From NCBI GenBank assembly GCA_030549205.1, contig JAUKTV010000019.1, positions 248,001-312,000 of the forward strand: DNA of 64,000 bases. Direction: 5' to 3'. The DNA is from Apiosordaria backusii. Taxonomy: Eukaryota > Ascomycota > Sordariomycetes > Sordariales > Lasiosphaeriaceae. A program made the position numbers and the translations under genes. This document shows, piece after piece, positions 1 through 12,500 of the stretch; the first letter of the stretch is position 1, and each line of letters opens with the position of its first letter. The notes under the pieces are model-generated. The model saw only the letters and a program-made list of their open reading frames with translations. It ran no database searches and was not told the origin of the DNA.

Positions 1-141
1 TTTCGGCGTGGATTTCTTGACGCGGTTAGACATTGCGGAGGCGTGGTAGTGAAAAGGAAAACTTACCTGGGGAGGAAGTTGTTGTTGGAGGAAATAAAAG
101 AACTAGGCCGTCGGGACGTCGGCCTGAGAGGGGGAGCATCG
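1..141 (+). mobile_element. 3' internal end of an LTR retrotransposon (left part outside window)
   Basis: This short segment directly precedes an LTR and has ordinary base composition, unlike the AT-rich sequence that follows. One frame reads from base 2 to a TAG at 47-49 and gives 15 residues ending in Trp, which could be the C-terminus of the element's polyprotein; that is inference. A purine-rich run (about 126-137) ends just before the LTR and fits a polypurine tract for plus-strand priming. The open frame at 43-252 crosses the LTR boundary and is probably not a gene. Too little is in the window to assign gypsy or Copia. Confidence 0.6.
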
Positions 142-568
142 TGTCACAACCCTGGGATATGGACGAGAATAACGATTGGTTGTGGAACCACGGAAAGTAA
201 GGACCAATCAGGAATACATCTCAGAGAGCCAATCACGGTAAGGAACGGTTGATCAGTGCGCTCAGGACGCTGAGCAGACTGAGTAGGATGCTCAGTCTGC
301 TCGGAGCACTGAGCAGACCAAGCACGGTGATCAGTGTGCTCAGGGCACTGAGCAAGGGGAGCACGACTAGAAAAGAGTCTATATATACGGAGGAACTAGA
401 TAGCTCGTAGATAGTTCCGCAGTATGCAATCACAGCTTGTATTCACGGTACCTTGTGTTTACATTGAGACATCTTGTTGTGCACTGTTTAGCTGCACCGA
501 ACCAATTGTCAGAAGTTGCCTTTCAACCGAGTATCCCTTTCAGAGGTTCTGATCAGGGGTTCGTCACA
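142..568 (+). repeat. 3' LTR (427 bp), little mutated
   Basis: The LTR begins TGTCACAACCC and ends GGGTTCGTCACA, so it has TG...CA ends with imperfect inverted termini, and a purine tract lies just upstream. It contains a TATA box and a region of short palindromic GCTCAG/CTGAGC motifs (about 258-360). Its last 110 bases resemble the 3' end of the solo LTR at 23726-24171, so the two are related. The matching 5' LTR is outside the window, so the TSD cannot be tested; the five bases after it are TTAAA. Decay begins abruptly at 569. Confidence 0.82.
380..387 (+). promoter_or_regulatory. TATA box of the LTR promoter
   Basis: TATATATA lies near the middle of the LTR, downstream of the palindromic GCTCAG motifs, where an LTR U3 promoter is expected. 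No transcription start can be read from sequence alone. Confidence 0.5.
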
Positions 569-1600
569 TTAAATCGGCAATAATGTTAATAAACTATTTA
601 TAAAATTCTTAAACAATCTTATTTACTACTTATATAATAAAATAAAGCTATATAAACGCTATAAGATATTAAATTTTAAGATCGGCAAATAGGTTATATA
701 GAAACGTTTTTAAATTAACTTAAGTAATTTAATTAAGGTTAAAATAAAGGTCAAAAGACTTTTAATTAACAATATACTTAACCTAGACATTCTTAAAAGT
801 ACCTTTAAGATAGCTTATAGTATAAGCTATTCAGTTCTAATCTCCTTAAAAGGTCCTTATAATCTAAAAATAGGTCTTATAGTTATATAGAAAGTATTTT
901 AGGTTTTAAACTAAAGAGCCGTTATAAATCAGGTTTAATATAAAAAGGAAATGCTAATAGGTTAAAGGCGATATATTTATAAGGCAGCTAAACCCGGCTA
1001 CTTAAGTTAAGAGGATTATAAGTAGTAGAATGCCGGATATAATAGTAATAGAGACGGTAATATAAAAAGCAATAGAGGCTATAATAACGGAAGTAAGGAA
1101 AAAGTAGTTAAAGGCTAAGTTAACTAGCTAAGCCTTTAAAGCTTCCAACTTAATAACTTTCTAATATAAAAGAAGTATATACTGTATATTAGCAATTTAA
1201 ACTTCGATTACAGTAAGGTTATTTTTAAAGGATAAGGCTTTAAAAGTCTAGATCTATATTAGGTTCTAAAGTAGTTAAGTAGCCTAAGGAATAAAGAACG
1301 ATACTTAGGTCGATAAAGAGGCTTAAATAATAGCAGGCTTTTACAATAAGGTAGGCATTTAAATAGGGCGCTTGGCTGGCTTAAATAAAGTACATAAGTC
1401 GTAGTTACTATAAAGATTAACTATTTTACTTACCTTATAGTCTAACTCCCTTTAAAGATAAAGAGTTTAATATATTAAGGAGGGTTCTATATATTAGAAT
1501 GTAAGGCTAAGTAAGTAGCCTATACTATATATACAACAGGTTTGCGATAAGAAGACAATAGTGGTTTAATATAGGTATATTATTCTACCTATACTAAACT
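569..1600. other. RIP-degraded AT-rich sequence, unassigned
   Basis: AT-rich DNA with stops in all frames. The plus frame that later carries the gypsy-1 pol gives protein-like stretches here (about 961-1600) when stops are ignored, so this could be a decayed gag or leader of that element. I recognise no domain in it. Confidence 0.35.
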
Positions 1601-1609
1601 CTAGCCTTC

Positions 1610-1890
1610 TTAGAATCCCAGGTCTACTATACTACCCTATATACCCTACCGGTAACCTAGGCTCGGCCACCTCCTTCAAGGACCTCTTTCCGCTATAGGA
1701 TCCTACGGTTTGCTCTAATCCAACCGTTAACTGGGTATATATGCAAGCATTCAGCTATCGCAGCTACGTCGCTTACGCTACGTTAGCAAACCCTGAAAGG
1801 TCTGCCAGTCGCTAACTATCGGGCACTGCTGCTGCCAGCCCAGGACCCCTGTCCTCTGGGCCTACCTGAATTGTACCCTGACAGTATAAA
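1610..1890. other. GC-richer island inside decayed DNA
   Basis: About 280 bases with many C, G and CpG sites and few TpA changes, in sharp contrast with both sides. A plus frame is open across part of it (about 1699-1815), but no domain is recognisable. It may be an LTR or leader portion of the neighbouring gypsy element that escaped RIP, or a fragment of unique DNA. Confidence 0.4.
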
Positions 1891-2280
1891 TATCCCTATA
1901 TTCTTTAGGTTATTTTTAAAATCGAAGCTTTTAAGGCACTTAAGTTCTAATAAACTCTATAAGCTTATTATTAAAGGTTATTACTTTACTTACTAAAAGA
2001 AAGGTTATATTATTAATAACTATCTTTATAAAGATAAGAAAGATAAAGAAAAAGAGGCTTATATTTAGGCTATTGTTAATTATTTTAAATGTTAAAAGTC
2101 TTTTAATAAAAAGTGTCTTAATGTTAAATCAGGTAAAGATAAGACGTTAAAAAACAACTAACCTTAAGTAAAGCAGTCTTCCCTTTAAAGAAAGTGTCAA
2201 TAGTATTAATATAATAGATATTATTTATAATTTTAAAGTAAAAAGGATTTTTAATTTTTAAGTATATTAAAAGAAAGTTA
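1891..2280 (+). other. Probable gag/early pol remnant of gypsy-1
   Basis: AT-rich and lysine-rich in translation. It directly precedes, in the same frame, the protease-like block of the gypsy-1 pol. A Cys-containing stretch near 2087-2120 does not fit a CCHC knuckle, so the gag assignment rests on position only. Confidence 0.3.
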
Positions 2281-3669
2281 TTTTATATTAAGTACTTTAT
2301 AAAGAAAAATAATATTAAAGTTTATACTTAAATATTTGTTAATATAAAATTTATATATCTTTTATAAAAATAATTAAATATAGAATAAAGAAATAATTTT
2401 AACCCTATCCCTATAGGTAGCTATAATAGTAAAGGCTATTAGGATATTAATATTACTATAAAAGGTTCTTTAAGTATTACTAGCCGGTATTTTCTAGTAA
2501 ATTAGATATTAATTATTGATATATCTACCGATATAATATTAGGTTAAAAGTAATTAGCTTATTATAATATTTAGGTTAATATAAAATTTAACTTTCCGGT
2601 TTTTCCTAAAAGGGAGGGAGTTTCGATAGACTAGTTAATAGACTAATAAAAGAAAGATAATAACTTAAGATTGGTTTAAAAGAGAATATAATAATTGGAA
2701 TTATTAAGAAAAGATTAGGAAAAATAAAAAGATATTTAAATTATTTACTAATTAAAATATTAGACTTTAATTACATTAGATTTATACTTATTTAAACTAT
2801 CTAGTATACTTAATATAAAAGACTGACCAGTAGTTAAAATATATTATAAGCTTTATATAATTTATATAAAGCAGTTATCGCTATTATAAAGGAAGATAAA
2901 AAGGCTATCTCTTAATTTTAACATTATAATATTAAATATAGTATCCTTTACTTTAGTAATTTAAATTATTAAATTAAAGACATTCTTTATTAGTCTAATA
3001 AAAATCGATACTTATATTTAAAATAAGAAAGTTATTAAGAATGTACTATTAAATAATAAGTAGTTCCTTTAAAAAGCAATTGCTAATTTAATTTTAAAAG
3101 TATATAAAGATTACTATAATATATTTAATAAGGTATAGTTAGATATTATCGTACTATATTGACCTAGTAGAGACTACTGTATTAAGCTAGAAATAGAAAG
3201 AACCCTGTTAGAATTAGAGGCCTATCCTTTATATAAAATGTCTTTAAAAGAGCTAAAGGAATGTTATAAATATATTATTAAGTAGTTATAAAAAGGATAG
3301 ATTAAGCTTAGTAATATTCTTTAAGTAGTATTTATATTGTTTATTAAAAAGGTAAATAGAAGGCTATGCCTTTATATAGACTACTGTAAGCTAAATGTTT
3401 TTATTAAAAAAGATCGATACCTTTTACTATTAATTAATAAAACCTTAAGTTGCCTTTTTTAAGCTAAAATCTTTATTAAAATCGATATAAAATAGGCCTT
3501 TAACTAGATTTAAATATACCTTAATAATAAAGACCTTACGATATTTTATACTTACTATAGCTTATATAAGTATAAGGTCCTTCCTTTTAATTTAATTAAT
3601 AGACCTATAACCTTTTAAAGATATATTAATAAGATCCTTATAGATTCCTTTAATAAATATTACTTAGTA

Positions 3670-3681
3670 TATATTGATGAT
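3670..3681 (+). other. RT catalytic motif YIDD of gypsy-1 (intact)
   Basis: TAT-ATT-GAT-GAT encodes Tyr-Ile-Asp-Asp, the metal-binding motif of reverse transcriptase, followed by Ile-Ile-Ile-Phe-Ser as is usual in Ty3/gypsy elements. It is one of the few active-site motifs in the window not altered by RIP. Confidence 0.88.
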
Positions 3682-5940
3682 ATTATTATATTTTCTAAGT
3701 CTAAAGCCGAATATAAAATCTATATTAAAACGGTATTAGGATATTTAAGAGATATTAGTTTATAGGTCGATATTAAGAAATGTAAATTCTATATTTAAAG
3801 TATATAGTTTTTAGGATTTATTGTAAAAGTAGATAGAGTGGCTATTAACTTAAAAAAGGTAGCTATTATAGTTAATTAGTAAGAGCTTATAAATGTAAAG
3901 GAAGTTTAAGCTTTTTTAAGATTCTACAATTTTTACTATAAATTTATACTAAAGTATAGTTATACTATAAGGTATTTAACGATATTTATAAGAAAGGACT
4001 AGCTATAGATATAGGAAATAATATAGTAAGAAGCCTTTAATATTTTAAAGAAAAAGCTATTAAGTATACTGGTATTATAATATTTTAATTACTTATTACC
4101 GATATAAGTTAAGATGGATTTTTTTAATAGGGTTATAGTAAGTGTTTTATTATAGCTTTATTTGGAGGATAATAAGTAGTATTTAATGGCTTTTTTTTTT
4201 AAAACTATAAAAGAAGTTAAGTATAATTACTTAATATATAATAAAGAGTTACTTATAGTAGTATAAGTATTAGAAAATTAGAGGCTAGAATTTATAGGCT
4301 TAAAGGATTAGCCTTTTACTATTATTATAGACTATTAAGTATTAGAGTATTTTAGTATTAAGCGATTGCTTAATATTAAATAGGTAGGTTAGATGGTTAT
4401 AATATTATATTATAACTTTATTATTATATATTGCTTTAGTATTGAAAATACCGCTGTTAATGCCTTATTAAGAAAGTCTAAAGATATATAGACCTAATAT
4501 AAATAGAAAGATACCGAATATACTATATAAATATTTAAAAGCATTACTATAAATAAGCTTATTACTATTTATCTTTTTAACTTATTTAAAGAAGTAAGTT
4601 TTAACCTTATAGCCTTTAATAAGGATATCCTTACTTTTAATAATTCCGGTATAGCCTTTTTAAATTGCTTACTAAAGGCTAATAAGATTAATAAAAGCCT
4701 TTTAATTTAATAAGCGAAGGTTAGAAGAGGTAACGATAGCGATTTATCTCTATTTTCTTTAATAAACTAGTTTCTATTATATAACGGTCGTTTGGTTATT
4801 TTTAAAATAGATAATTTAAGAACATTTATAATTTAAAAAGTCTATAGCCGACTGTTAGTAGTATATTCTGGTTATAATAAAATAAGGAAAATGGTAAGCT
4901 AACGTTATTAGTAGTTAAGATTATTTAATAATATTAATAGATATATTGTTAATTGTAAATGTAAATTAGTAAAGGTCTTTAAAAATAAAATCCTAAGCCT
5001 TCTATATCCGATTTTACTATTTAAGAGACTATGGTAATATATTATAGTAGATTTTAAAAGTATACTATAGGATAAGAAGGGGTATAATAATATATTAGTA
5101 ATAATTAACTGGCTTAATAAGGCTATATAGATAGTTCTTTATATTATAAGTACTATAGTAAGGGATGCTGTTTTTTACTATTATAAAGGCCCTTTTAAGG
5201 TATTTAGAATGCCGATTTAGATTATTAGCAATAAAAGTCTATAGTTTATTGCTGACTTTATAAATAAGCTATTGCAAGTTATAAATATTAAATAGAAACT
5301 TTCTAGCTTTAGTTATTTATAGACTATAGGATAAGTTAAAATTATAAATTAATACTTCGATTAAAGACTTTGCTTATTTATTAACTATAATTAAGATAAT
5401 TAGTTAATTACTTTATTTACAATAAATATAGTTTAGAATTTAATACTGTACGATAGTACTGGTTTTAAACCTTATAAAGTCTTAATAAGATTCCTAATAC
5501 CAGTCTATTAGGATTAGTCTTAATATACTGACTTAATATAGAAAATAATTGCCTATAAACGACTTAACTATAAAGAGGCTTAATAGTATTTTCTATATTT
5601 AAGAAAATATATTAACTTAATAATGGAATATATTGTTAAATTATAAGAAAAATAGGCTAAATAGGCTAATCGGTACTAATATAAGCCTAACTTTTAACTA
5701 AAAGATTGTATATTTATTATTAAAAAGATATAGTCTATCGATAGACTTAGTAATAAGCTTAATTTTCCCTTTACTTATTAATACTATAAGATTAAAAAAA
5801 TAATTAAGCATTCTTATTAATTAAAGCTATTTAATAATTAGTATATAATTTAGGTTTTTTATACCGATCGACTACGTAAGTACCTGAATAATCCCCTACT
5901 AGGCTAGAAAAATAAAAATCCTAGGCTTAAGGATATTAGT

Positions 5941-6142
5941 AATAAGGAGGAATAGGAGGTTAATTAAGTGTTAGTCTTATATAAGTACTATAGTAAGCTA
6001 TAGTATTAAGTATAATAAAAAGGATAGGACTTAGACCTAATATAATATAATACCGGTAAGTTTAAGAACGTAATAGTAAAACTATATAAGTACTATAAAC
6101 AGTATTTAAATAAGCTAGGCTTTCTAATAAAGTTAAAGGAGT
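5941..6142 (+). other. Decayed chromodomain at the end of gypsy-1 integrase
   Basis: Reading through stops, the block has the chromodomain pattern: an acidic Glu-Glu-x-Glu-Val start, a Lys-Tyr-Tyr strand, an aromatic-cage segment where Trp codons now read TAG, then an Asp-Leu/Asn-Thr turn and an amphipathic C-terminal helix. It is in frame with the integrase. Chromodomains of this position define the chromovirus branch. Confidence 0.75.
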
Positions 6143-6780
6143 AAAAGAAAGTAACGTTAAAGAATAAAGTAAATAAAGATTATAAAATAAATAATGCACT
6201 TATAAAGCAGAAGTATAGTAGTTTAAGAAGGTTAGTATATAGGAAATAAAGGGATTTAAGTTATTAAATAACTTAATTGAAAAAAAGATAAATAACGCTT
6301 TCTTATTTAAATAATAAGTTTAATAAAATTAACAATACAATTTATAGGTTATATAGTATAGTAATAAAAAGGTTAGTACCTTTTAAATTACTATAGCTAT
6401 TACCTTAAAGGTAAGTACCTTCTCTTTAAAAAGTAAATAATATAAAGCTGTAAAAAGTAGTAAGTTCAAGCTAACGTTAGAGCAATTATTTTTTTTCTTT
6501 TTACTTTAGCTTTACAGTCGAAGCTAGCTTTTTAAAGAGGATGATGTTATAGCCCTAGTATACTCTATTGGTCTATAACCTACCCTATACTAAGCCTATT
6601 TCGAAAGTAGGGTATTTCGGTGTTTATTTTGCTTGCAAGGCCACGGCCTAAGCAATTCCCTTTCTTCTTTTCTTCTTTAGATTAAAATCCTATAAATTAG
6701 CCATTACTTACTTGTGCCTTGCCTTACGTAATACACTGTCCTCACACTAATTAACAATCTATCTTTAAGGAAGGACAACT
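6143..6780. other. 3' end of gypsy-1 and junction, with imperfect inverted repeat
   Basis: After the chromodomain there is AT-rich sequence, then a less mutated part (about 6470-6780) with runs of pyrimidine. An imperfect inverted repeat pairs 6421-6433 with 6528-6540 (12 of 13 bases) and 6448-6454 with 6511-6517. It probably holds the 3' LTR of gypsy-1 or the 5' LTR of the next element, but I could not pair LTR ends. Confidence 0.4.
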
Positions 6781-8871
6781 ATTTAAAGCTTACCCTATCG
6801 ACTTATCCCTATAAGGTCCAGAAAAGTAATAAAGACTAGGATTTTTAAACTATCTTTAATACCTAAAATCCTATAAAATTAATAAAATAATAGTAAAAGA
6901 TAGTATATACCTTTAAAGCCTATTTAACCCTTAAAGCGTCTGATTTTCTATTAAGGTACTTACTATTAAAAGGATAGAATAATAAAGAATAGAAGTATTA
7001 AGATTCGATATAGAACCTATTATTAAAGTAAATTAAAATACTATAGTTTATTACTATCTTAACTATAATAATAGATTAGAACTGCCTTAATTTTTTAAAA
7101 AGGTCTATAGTATAGGATACTATAGAAAGAATTGTAAAGGATATAGAAGTAAACTACCTTACTATAGATAATAAAGTAACGGTATTAAAAGATATTACCG
7201 TCTTTATATAAACTATAGCTTAGTACCTCCAATTAAAAGTAAAGCCTAGAACTTATAAAAGATTATCCTTTTATTTATTAAAATATTAAAAGCTATTTAG
7301 CTTTTTATAAAATACCGATAAGTTTTATTAACTTTAATTAAAATAAGGCTAAACATTTCTACTAAAGCTTATAGTAATTCTCTATAGTAGTAATCTATCC
7401 TTATTAAAATAAAAGGCTAGTATAAAAACCTTATATCCTATAAAAGTACTACTTTAATACCTTCAGCCTATACTAAGTATATTTTTAATAGGCCTAATAT
7501 AGGATATACTAAATATCTCTATTTAATCGATAGTTACTAGAATAATAACTTTTTATATTTAGCTAATTAGAATAAGCTTAAAAAAGCTATATAATTTAAA
7601 TCTATATAGAACTTCTATAACCTTCCTTTAAGTCTAATACCTAGAAATAAAGCCTTTTAATTAAAAGTTCTACTAATCCTACTATTTTTAAAGGAAAAAC
7701 TTATCTTATCCGAATATATAATTAATAATCTATTATTTTTTAAACTCTATCGACAGTTCTCTTTTAATAAAGGAAAGCCTTAATATAAGAAATTTAATAC
7801 TATAGACTATCCTTTCCTTAAGCTTTAATTTAAAGACTAATCTTTAATAAATAAGCCTATTACTGTCAGTAATAAGTATTCGATTATTTACTACAATACC
7901 TATATATAGATAAAGTATATACTAACTACTGTTATTTAAAAAAGCTAAGCTATACTTTTTTATACTTAATAGTCTATAATTCTTTAAAGATTAGTATTAA
8001 CTTAGTTTATTAGACTTAATACCTATAAAAAAGCCTACTTTAATAGTAAAATAGAAGTATTTAGGATAGTAAATATAGTATTAAGAAGGTTTAAGACTAA
8101 TAAAAGATTAGTATATATTAAAATAGAAGGCCTTTAACTTTTTCTTTAAAAGGTAAAAGAAAAGGAAATAGCCGATTAGTTTAAGAAGAAACGTCATTTA
8201 ATTAAAATGTTTAAAATAGTATAGAAGAAACTTATTTACAATATTTAAAAGACCGTTTCTTTTAAGGCTATTTTATTTTTTAAAGATTAAGATTAGTATA
8301 GCAATCTATCCTATTAATATATACTTAAGAATAAAGCTATAAAGAATATAGAAGTATAGTGCTATTTTATAATCGACTGATTAGAATGTCGTTAAAGCTA
8401 TTAAGATTAAATTAAATATAGCTGCCTTTAATAAAAATAAATAAGGAATTGTTATAATAATACTTACTTTAAGGATTAACCTTAAAATAATTACCGAAAG
8501 TTTAATTGTAAAGAGTTTAACTGTTAAACCGGCTAGTAATTTAAATGTCCTTTAATTATTAAATAATAAGGAAATAAAGATCTAAAAATATAGTAAAATC
8601 TAAACAAATGCCTTAAATATTAAAAAGATTTAAAAATTAACATTGTTAATACCAATAAGCCTATAGTTAATTTCTTTAATAATAACTTTAAATATAGTAA
8701 TACTAATATATTTAAAGATAATAGCGATATTTTTAACGATAATCCTAACTCTAATAATAAAAAGAACTAAATCTATTATACTTTTAAAGTAAAAGATATT
8801 TATATATATTTAATATTTAAAATATAATTAACTTACCGGCAATACCTTATAATATTTTAAATACTATAAGA
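6781..8871 (+). pseudogene. Left flank of Copia A1; possibly gag of gypsy-2
   Basis: RIP-degraded DNA cut by the insertion of Copia A1. By position it could be the gag and leader part of the gypsy element whose pol resumes at 15291, because the TSD shows both sides were once contiguous. In translation it is Lys/Asn/Ile-rich with many Gln-type stops. I recognise no certain domain; a Cys cluster near 8510-8560 has the wrong spacing for a CCHC knuckle. Confidence 0.35.
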
Positions 8872-8876
8872 CTTAC
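8872..8876. repeat. TSD CTTAC of Copia A1 (left)
   Basis: CTTAC lies directly before the left LTR and is repeated directly after the right LTR (15286-15290). A 5-bp duplication is usual for Copia integrases. Confidence 0.9.
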
Positions 8877-9564
8877 TGTTAAGATAGGTGTCTTATAGGC
8901 CTATAGGTATAGATCTGTGCAGGGAATAGCGTAGAATACTAAGAGCGAAGAGGGTTTTATCTGTAGTATACAATAGTGACTGGGTACTGAAGGAATGTGG
9001 ATTATAGAGGCGATGCCCTGTAATATATAGAAGGTAGATACTGTAATATAGGCTTATAAAGTACTGTAAGATATGGTAAATTAGTATATTAAATTGACTT
9101 ATTAGTTAAGAAAATATTGTAGTAAACAGTCATAAAGGATAAGACCTATTATAGGTTTTTAGCTTTATATTGCTTTCTAAACCTTTTTCTGTTCTAGGGC
9201 CTAAATGCCTGTTAAGTCCGCTAACTGTAAGGCTTAAATGCCTGTTAAGTCTGTTAAGGTCTAAATACCTATTAAGTCTGCTAACTATAGATTTAGCCGG
9301 CCGGCTAAATTTAACTGTTAAGTGTATTAACTAGAAGCCGTTTATAAAATATAGGGTACTAACGTTTTACCGTTATAATGCACTAACCGCCTAAGGCTTT
9401 AGGCTATTTTAGAAGTTTAAAGACTACTGTAATTGCTATAATAGAATATTAGTAAGCACTATAATTCTAAGCTATTGGTTATTATTAGCCCTATAGGTTA
9501 TAGGTTAAAATATATTATAAAGTTTACAATTATAAAGTCTACAACTAAGTGCTGTATTTTAATA
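8877..9564 (-). repeat. 3' LTR of Copia A1 (688 bp)
   Basis: On the plus strand it starts TGTTAAGATAGG and ends TTTTAATA, an RIP-changed form of TTTCAACA. In element sense the ends are therefore TGTTGAAA and CTATCTTAACA. The outer (left) part keeps many C and G bases. Confidence 0.92.
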
Positions 9565-9572
9565 CCCCCTTT
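9565..9572 (-). other. Polypurine tract of A1
   Basis: The minus strand reads AAAGGGGG directly before the 3' LTR. This is the usual primer for plus-strand DNA synthesis. Confidence 0.7.
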
Positions 9573-12500
9573 ACAGCTGCAGTACATAGCACTAATTAAA
9601 AGGGCTTGGAAAGGTTCAATAGTAAGACGAAGGTATTAAATAGCACTATAAGTAAGGCTTTGGTAAGGCCGTCAGTAGGCATCTCCTTTATAGGAAGGTA
9701 GGTTACAGTGATGACTTCAGTGGATATAGCTTCTTTAACCTCTTAAAATCGAATTAAAGTATGTTTAGTTTAGCGATTGTACTTATTACTGTAAGTAGTA
9801 ATAATAAAGCCTTTATTATTATATAATAGAGGGGTAGGGCCTATAATAGGCCTGGAAATTTCCTAAAAAAGACCCTTAAGCTATATAGCTTCCTTAAAGC
9901 CTTTAATAAGCTTAATATATTCGGCCTCTAAAATACTAAAGGATATAGTAAATGCTTTCTTAAATTTCCAGCTAATAGGTCCTTCAACTAAAGTAAATAG
10001 CTAACCGTAAATAGATTTAGTACTTTCCTTATACCTAACCTAGTTACTATTAGTAAAGCTAATAGGCTTTAAATTACTATTAAAGCTATAACTAACAGTA
10101 CTGTAAATACTAAAATAGAGGTAAAAAAGTAGTAATTTTATAGCTTTTAAGTAGGTATTAGTAGGCTATATTAAATATTATGAAAGCTATTAAACATTGA
10201 AAGCTACGTTAGGCTTAGTTTAAACTATTGTATATATTAAAGTACCAATTAGTTATTAATATAAATGCTAATTAAAGGAGCTTGCAGGGGTTCCAGGCCT
10301 ATTGCCTTTGCTTATAATTCCAAGGTTTAATAAAAGGGAAGTTAACTTAATGCTAATTCTAAAGTACTTAATTGCCTTTATAATATAGGCCTTTTAATAG
10401 ATCTAAAGGTACTGTTAAGGCCTATTATATTTAATTTAAATACTAAGGAAGTAGCAGATAGGACCTAAATTTTTAATATCATAATGCTCCTTTATAACGT
10501 TCTTTAAAGCTTAAAACTATAAAGGCTTAAGGCTTATAATTAAGTAGTTATTAATGTAGTTAATAATAAAGATCTTATAGTTTAGGTAAAAATAGGTAGC
10601 TATATTAGAAATAAAAGGCTTAAAACCTAAAGTCTAGGTTATTATAAGGACTTTCTATTATTAAAGATAAGAAGCCTATTTTAAGCTATATAAGGATTTC
10701 TTTAATAGGATAACTTAGTCCTTAATAAGGTCTTATTTAGCTACTTTTAATAGTATTATAGCGTTAGCATTACTGTAGGTACATTTAAATAGTCTCTATA
10801 AAATTTTAATATAGATATTAAAATCGGTTTTTAAATTTAAAAAGGCTTTTATAAAGTCTACCTACTTTAAATCCTAGTTAAATATAATTGTAAAGGCCAG
10901 TATAATTCTTTAAATTAAAGGCCTTATAGTAGAAGTATAGGTCTATTTAAAATCGATTTTAAAGGCCTATTAGAAACTTTAAGTAACTAATTAGGCCTTA
11001 AACTTTACTATAATACCCTATAAATTCTTTTTATCTTTAAAGACCTAACAGTTTATAATAAGCTTCTTTTTAACTTAAGATTAGTAGATAAAATAAAAGG
11101 TCTTAATAGTAAGAAGTTAATATAATTTAATAAAGATAGCCTATAACTATTGCTTCTTTTTAAGGTATTTTAAGGCTTACTTAAAGGTATTAGACTTTAA
11201 AGCCTTTATAAAATAGCACTTTTATAGTAAAAAACTAAGTAAAAAATAAACTTATTGTAATTTATATTATTTATAGGTATAAATTTCTTACGTTATTTCT
11301 ATAAGGTTTAAAGTAAAAAGATTTTAATAGTAATAGAAGGTACTATAAGTATTGGAATTGTAAGCTTAAATAGCAGTTAAGTAGGTAATATAAAGGATGA
11401 TTTAAATATTAAAGAATTAAAAATTAGTAAAATAAAGGGACTATAAATAGAAGGTTTAAAGACTTAAATAGTAATATCCTTTTCTAATTTATTAAAGCGG
11501 TTAAAGACCTTTAAAGGACCTATAGGGCTTAAAGGACCTATAATCTAAACTAATAAGTCTTTATAGAATTTAATAAAGTTAGTTTTAATAACTTTATTTA
11601 AACTTAAGTAAATTAAGTAGGTCTAATAATTTAAAATAGTTATAAATCTTCCTTTAATTTCTTAAAAGGCAAGTTTAAAACCTATAGTTTAATCTTTAAT
11701 AAAGATATATACTATAACCTTAATACCTATAGCCTTATAGTTTAAAAGGTTTAATTAATATAGTATTTAAAAAAGTAATAGTTTATTATAAAAAGCTTAA
11801 TAAAATATAAAATCCTTAAAGCTTTAAACTATATAGTTAATGATTTTTACTATAGAAATAACTATATATCTTTAAAAAATAATAAAGAGGTTTAAAGTTA
11901 AAATAATAGCTTTAAGACAGTTTAAAATAACCTTAATAGAATATTTAACTAAACTATTTTAATTGGAAGTTTTAAGGTTTAATATACTAAAGCTAATATT
12001 TTTTTTAATAAGGTAAGTACTTAAAGAAAGGCCTTCTTTTCCTCTATTATAGTAAAAGTAAATAGGGTATTGCCAGAAAGTATTATTAAGGCCTTTAAAT
12101 AGTAAATAAAGTACTATAATAGTATTATCTTTAATAGTTAATAGCTTAAAAAATTAAAAATAGGTCTTTTGATTTACTATAATTAAGCTATAAGGTTTCT
12201 TTAATAATACAAAAGGCTTAATAGTAATAATATTCCTTTTTAAACGGCTTAAAGTAAAAGAAGGGTTTTAAATAGGATTTTTAAAAGGCTTTTAAAGGAT
12301 TTTTATAATATTATAGTTCTTATAAATTAAATCTTTAAGCCTAATCTTCTATAAATTAAATATACCTTTAGTAATAAAAAAGGTCTTTTTTAAAAGGTTA
12401 AGACCTATATACTTAAACTATATATATTAAAGGATAGCTAATCGAATTAAGGTTAGTAAAGGCTTATTAGGATCTTTAAAAGACCTATCCTTTTTTAAAA

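Larger units (their letters stand above)
2281..6142 (+). pseudogene. Ty3/gypsy (chromovirus-type) pol pseudogene, RIP-inactivated
   Basis: This is a decayed polyprotein of a Ty3/gypsy retrotransposon. In a single plus frame it shows, in order: a protease site with Asn-Ile-Lys in place of Asp-Thr-Gly (2341-2349) and a downstream Ile-Ile-Leu-Gly block (about 2533-2545); reverse transcriptase (about 3211-3900) with YIDD followed by IIIFS (3670-3681 plus); the RNase H end with an ENTA-like motif (about 4441-4478); the integrase core with VDFKS (from 5047) and a second block where the catalytic Asp has become Asn (about 5227-5262); and a C-terminal chromodomain (about 5941-6142). Stops are mostly TAG/TAA where Trp or Gln is expected. 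Frame is kept over 3.8 kb despite dozens of stops, so loss was by substitution. The chromodomain places it with chromoviruses, which target heterochromatin. Confidence 0.88.

Noticed and set aside
43..252. 69-codon open frame across the LTR start
   Set aside because: It crosses the boundary between element interior and LTR (142) and has no domain; probably chance in GC-normal DNA.
233..433. 66-codon minus-strand open frame in the LTR
   Set aside because: Lies entirely within the LTR; its Leu/Ser pattern comes from the GCTCAG repeats.
8510..8560. Cys cluster resembling a gag zinc knuckle
   Set aside because: Spacing is C-x4-C then seven residues to the next Cys, with no His; it does not fit CX2CX4HX4C even allowing for RIP.
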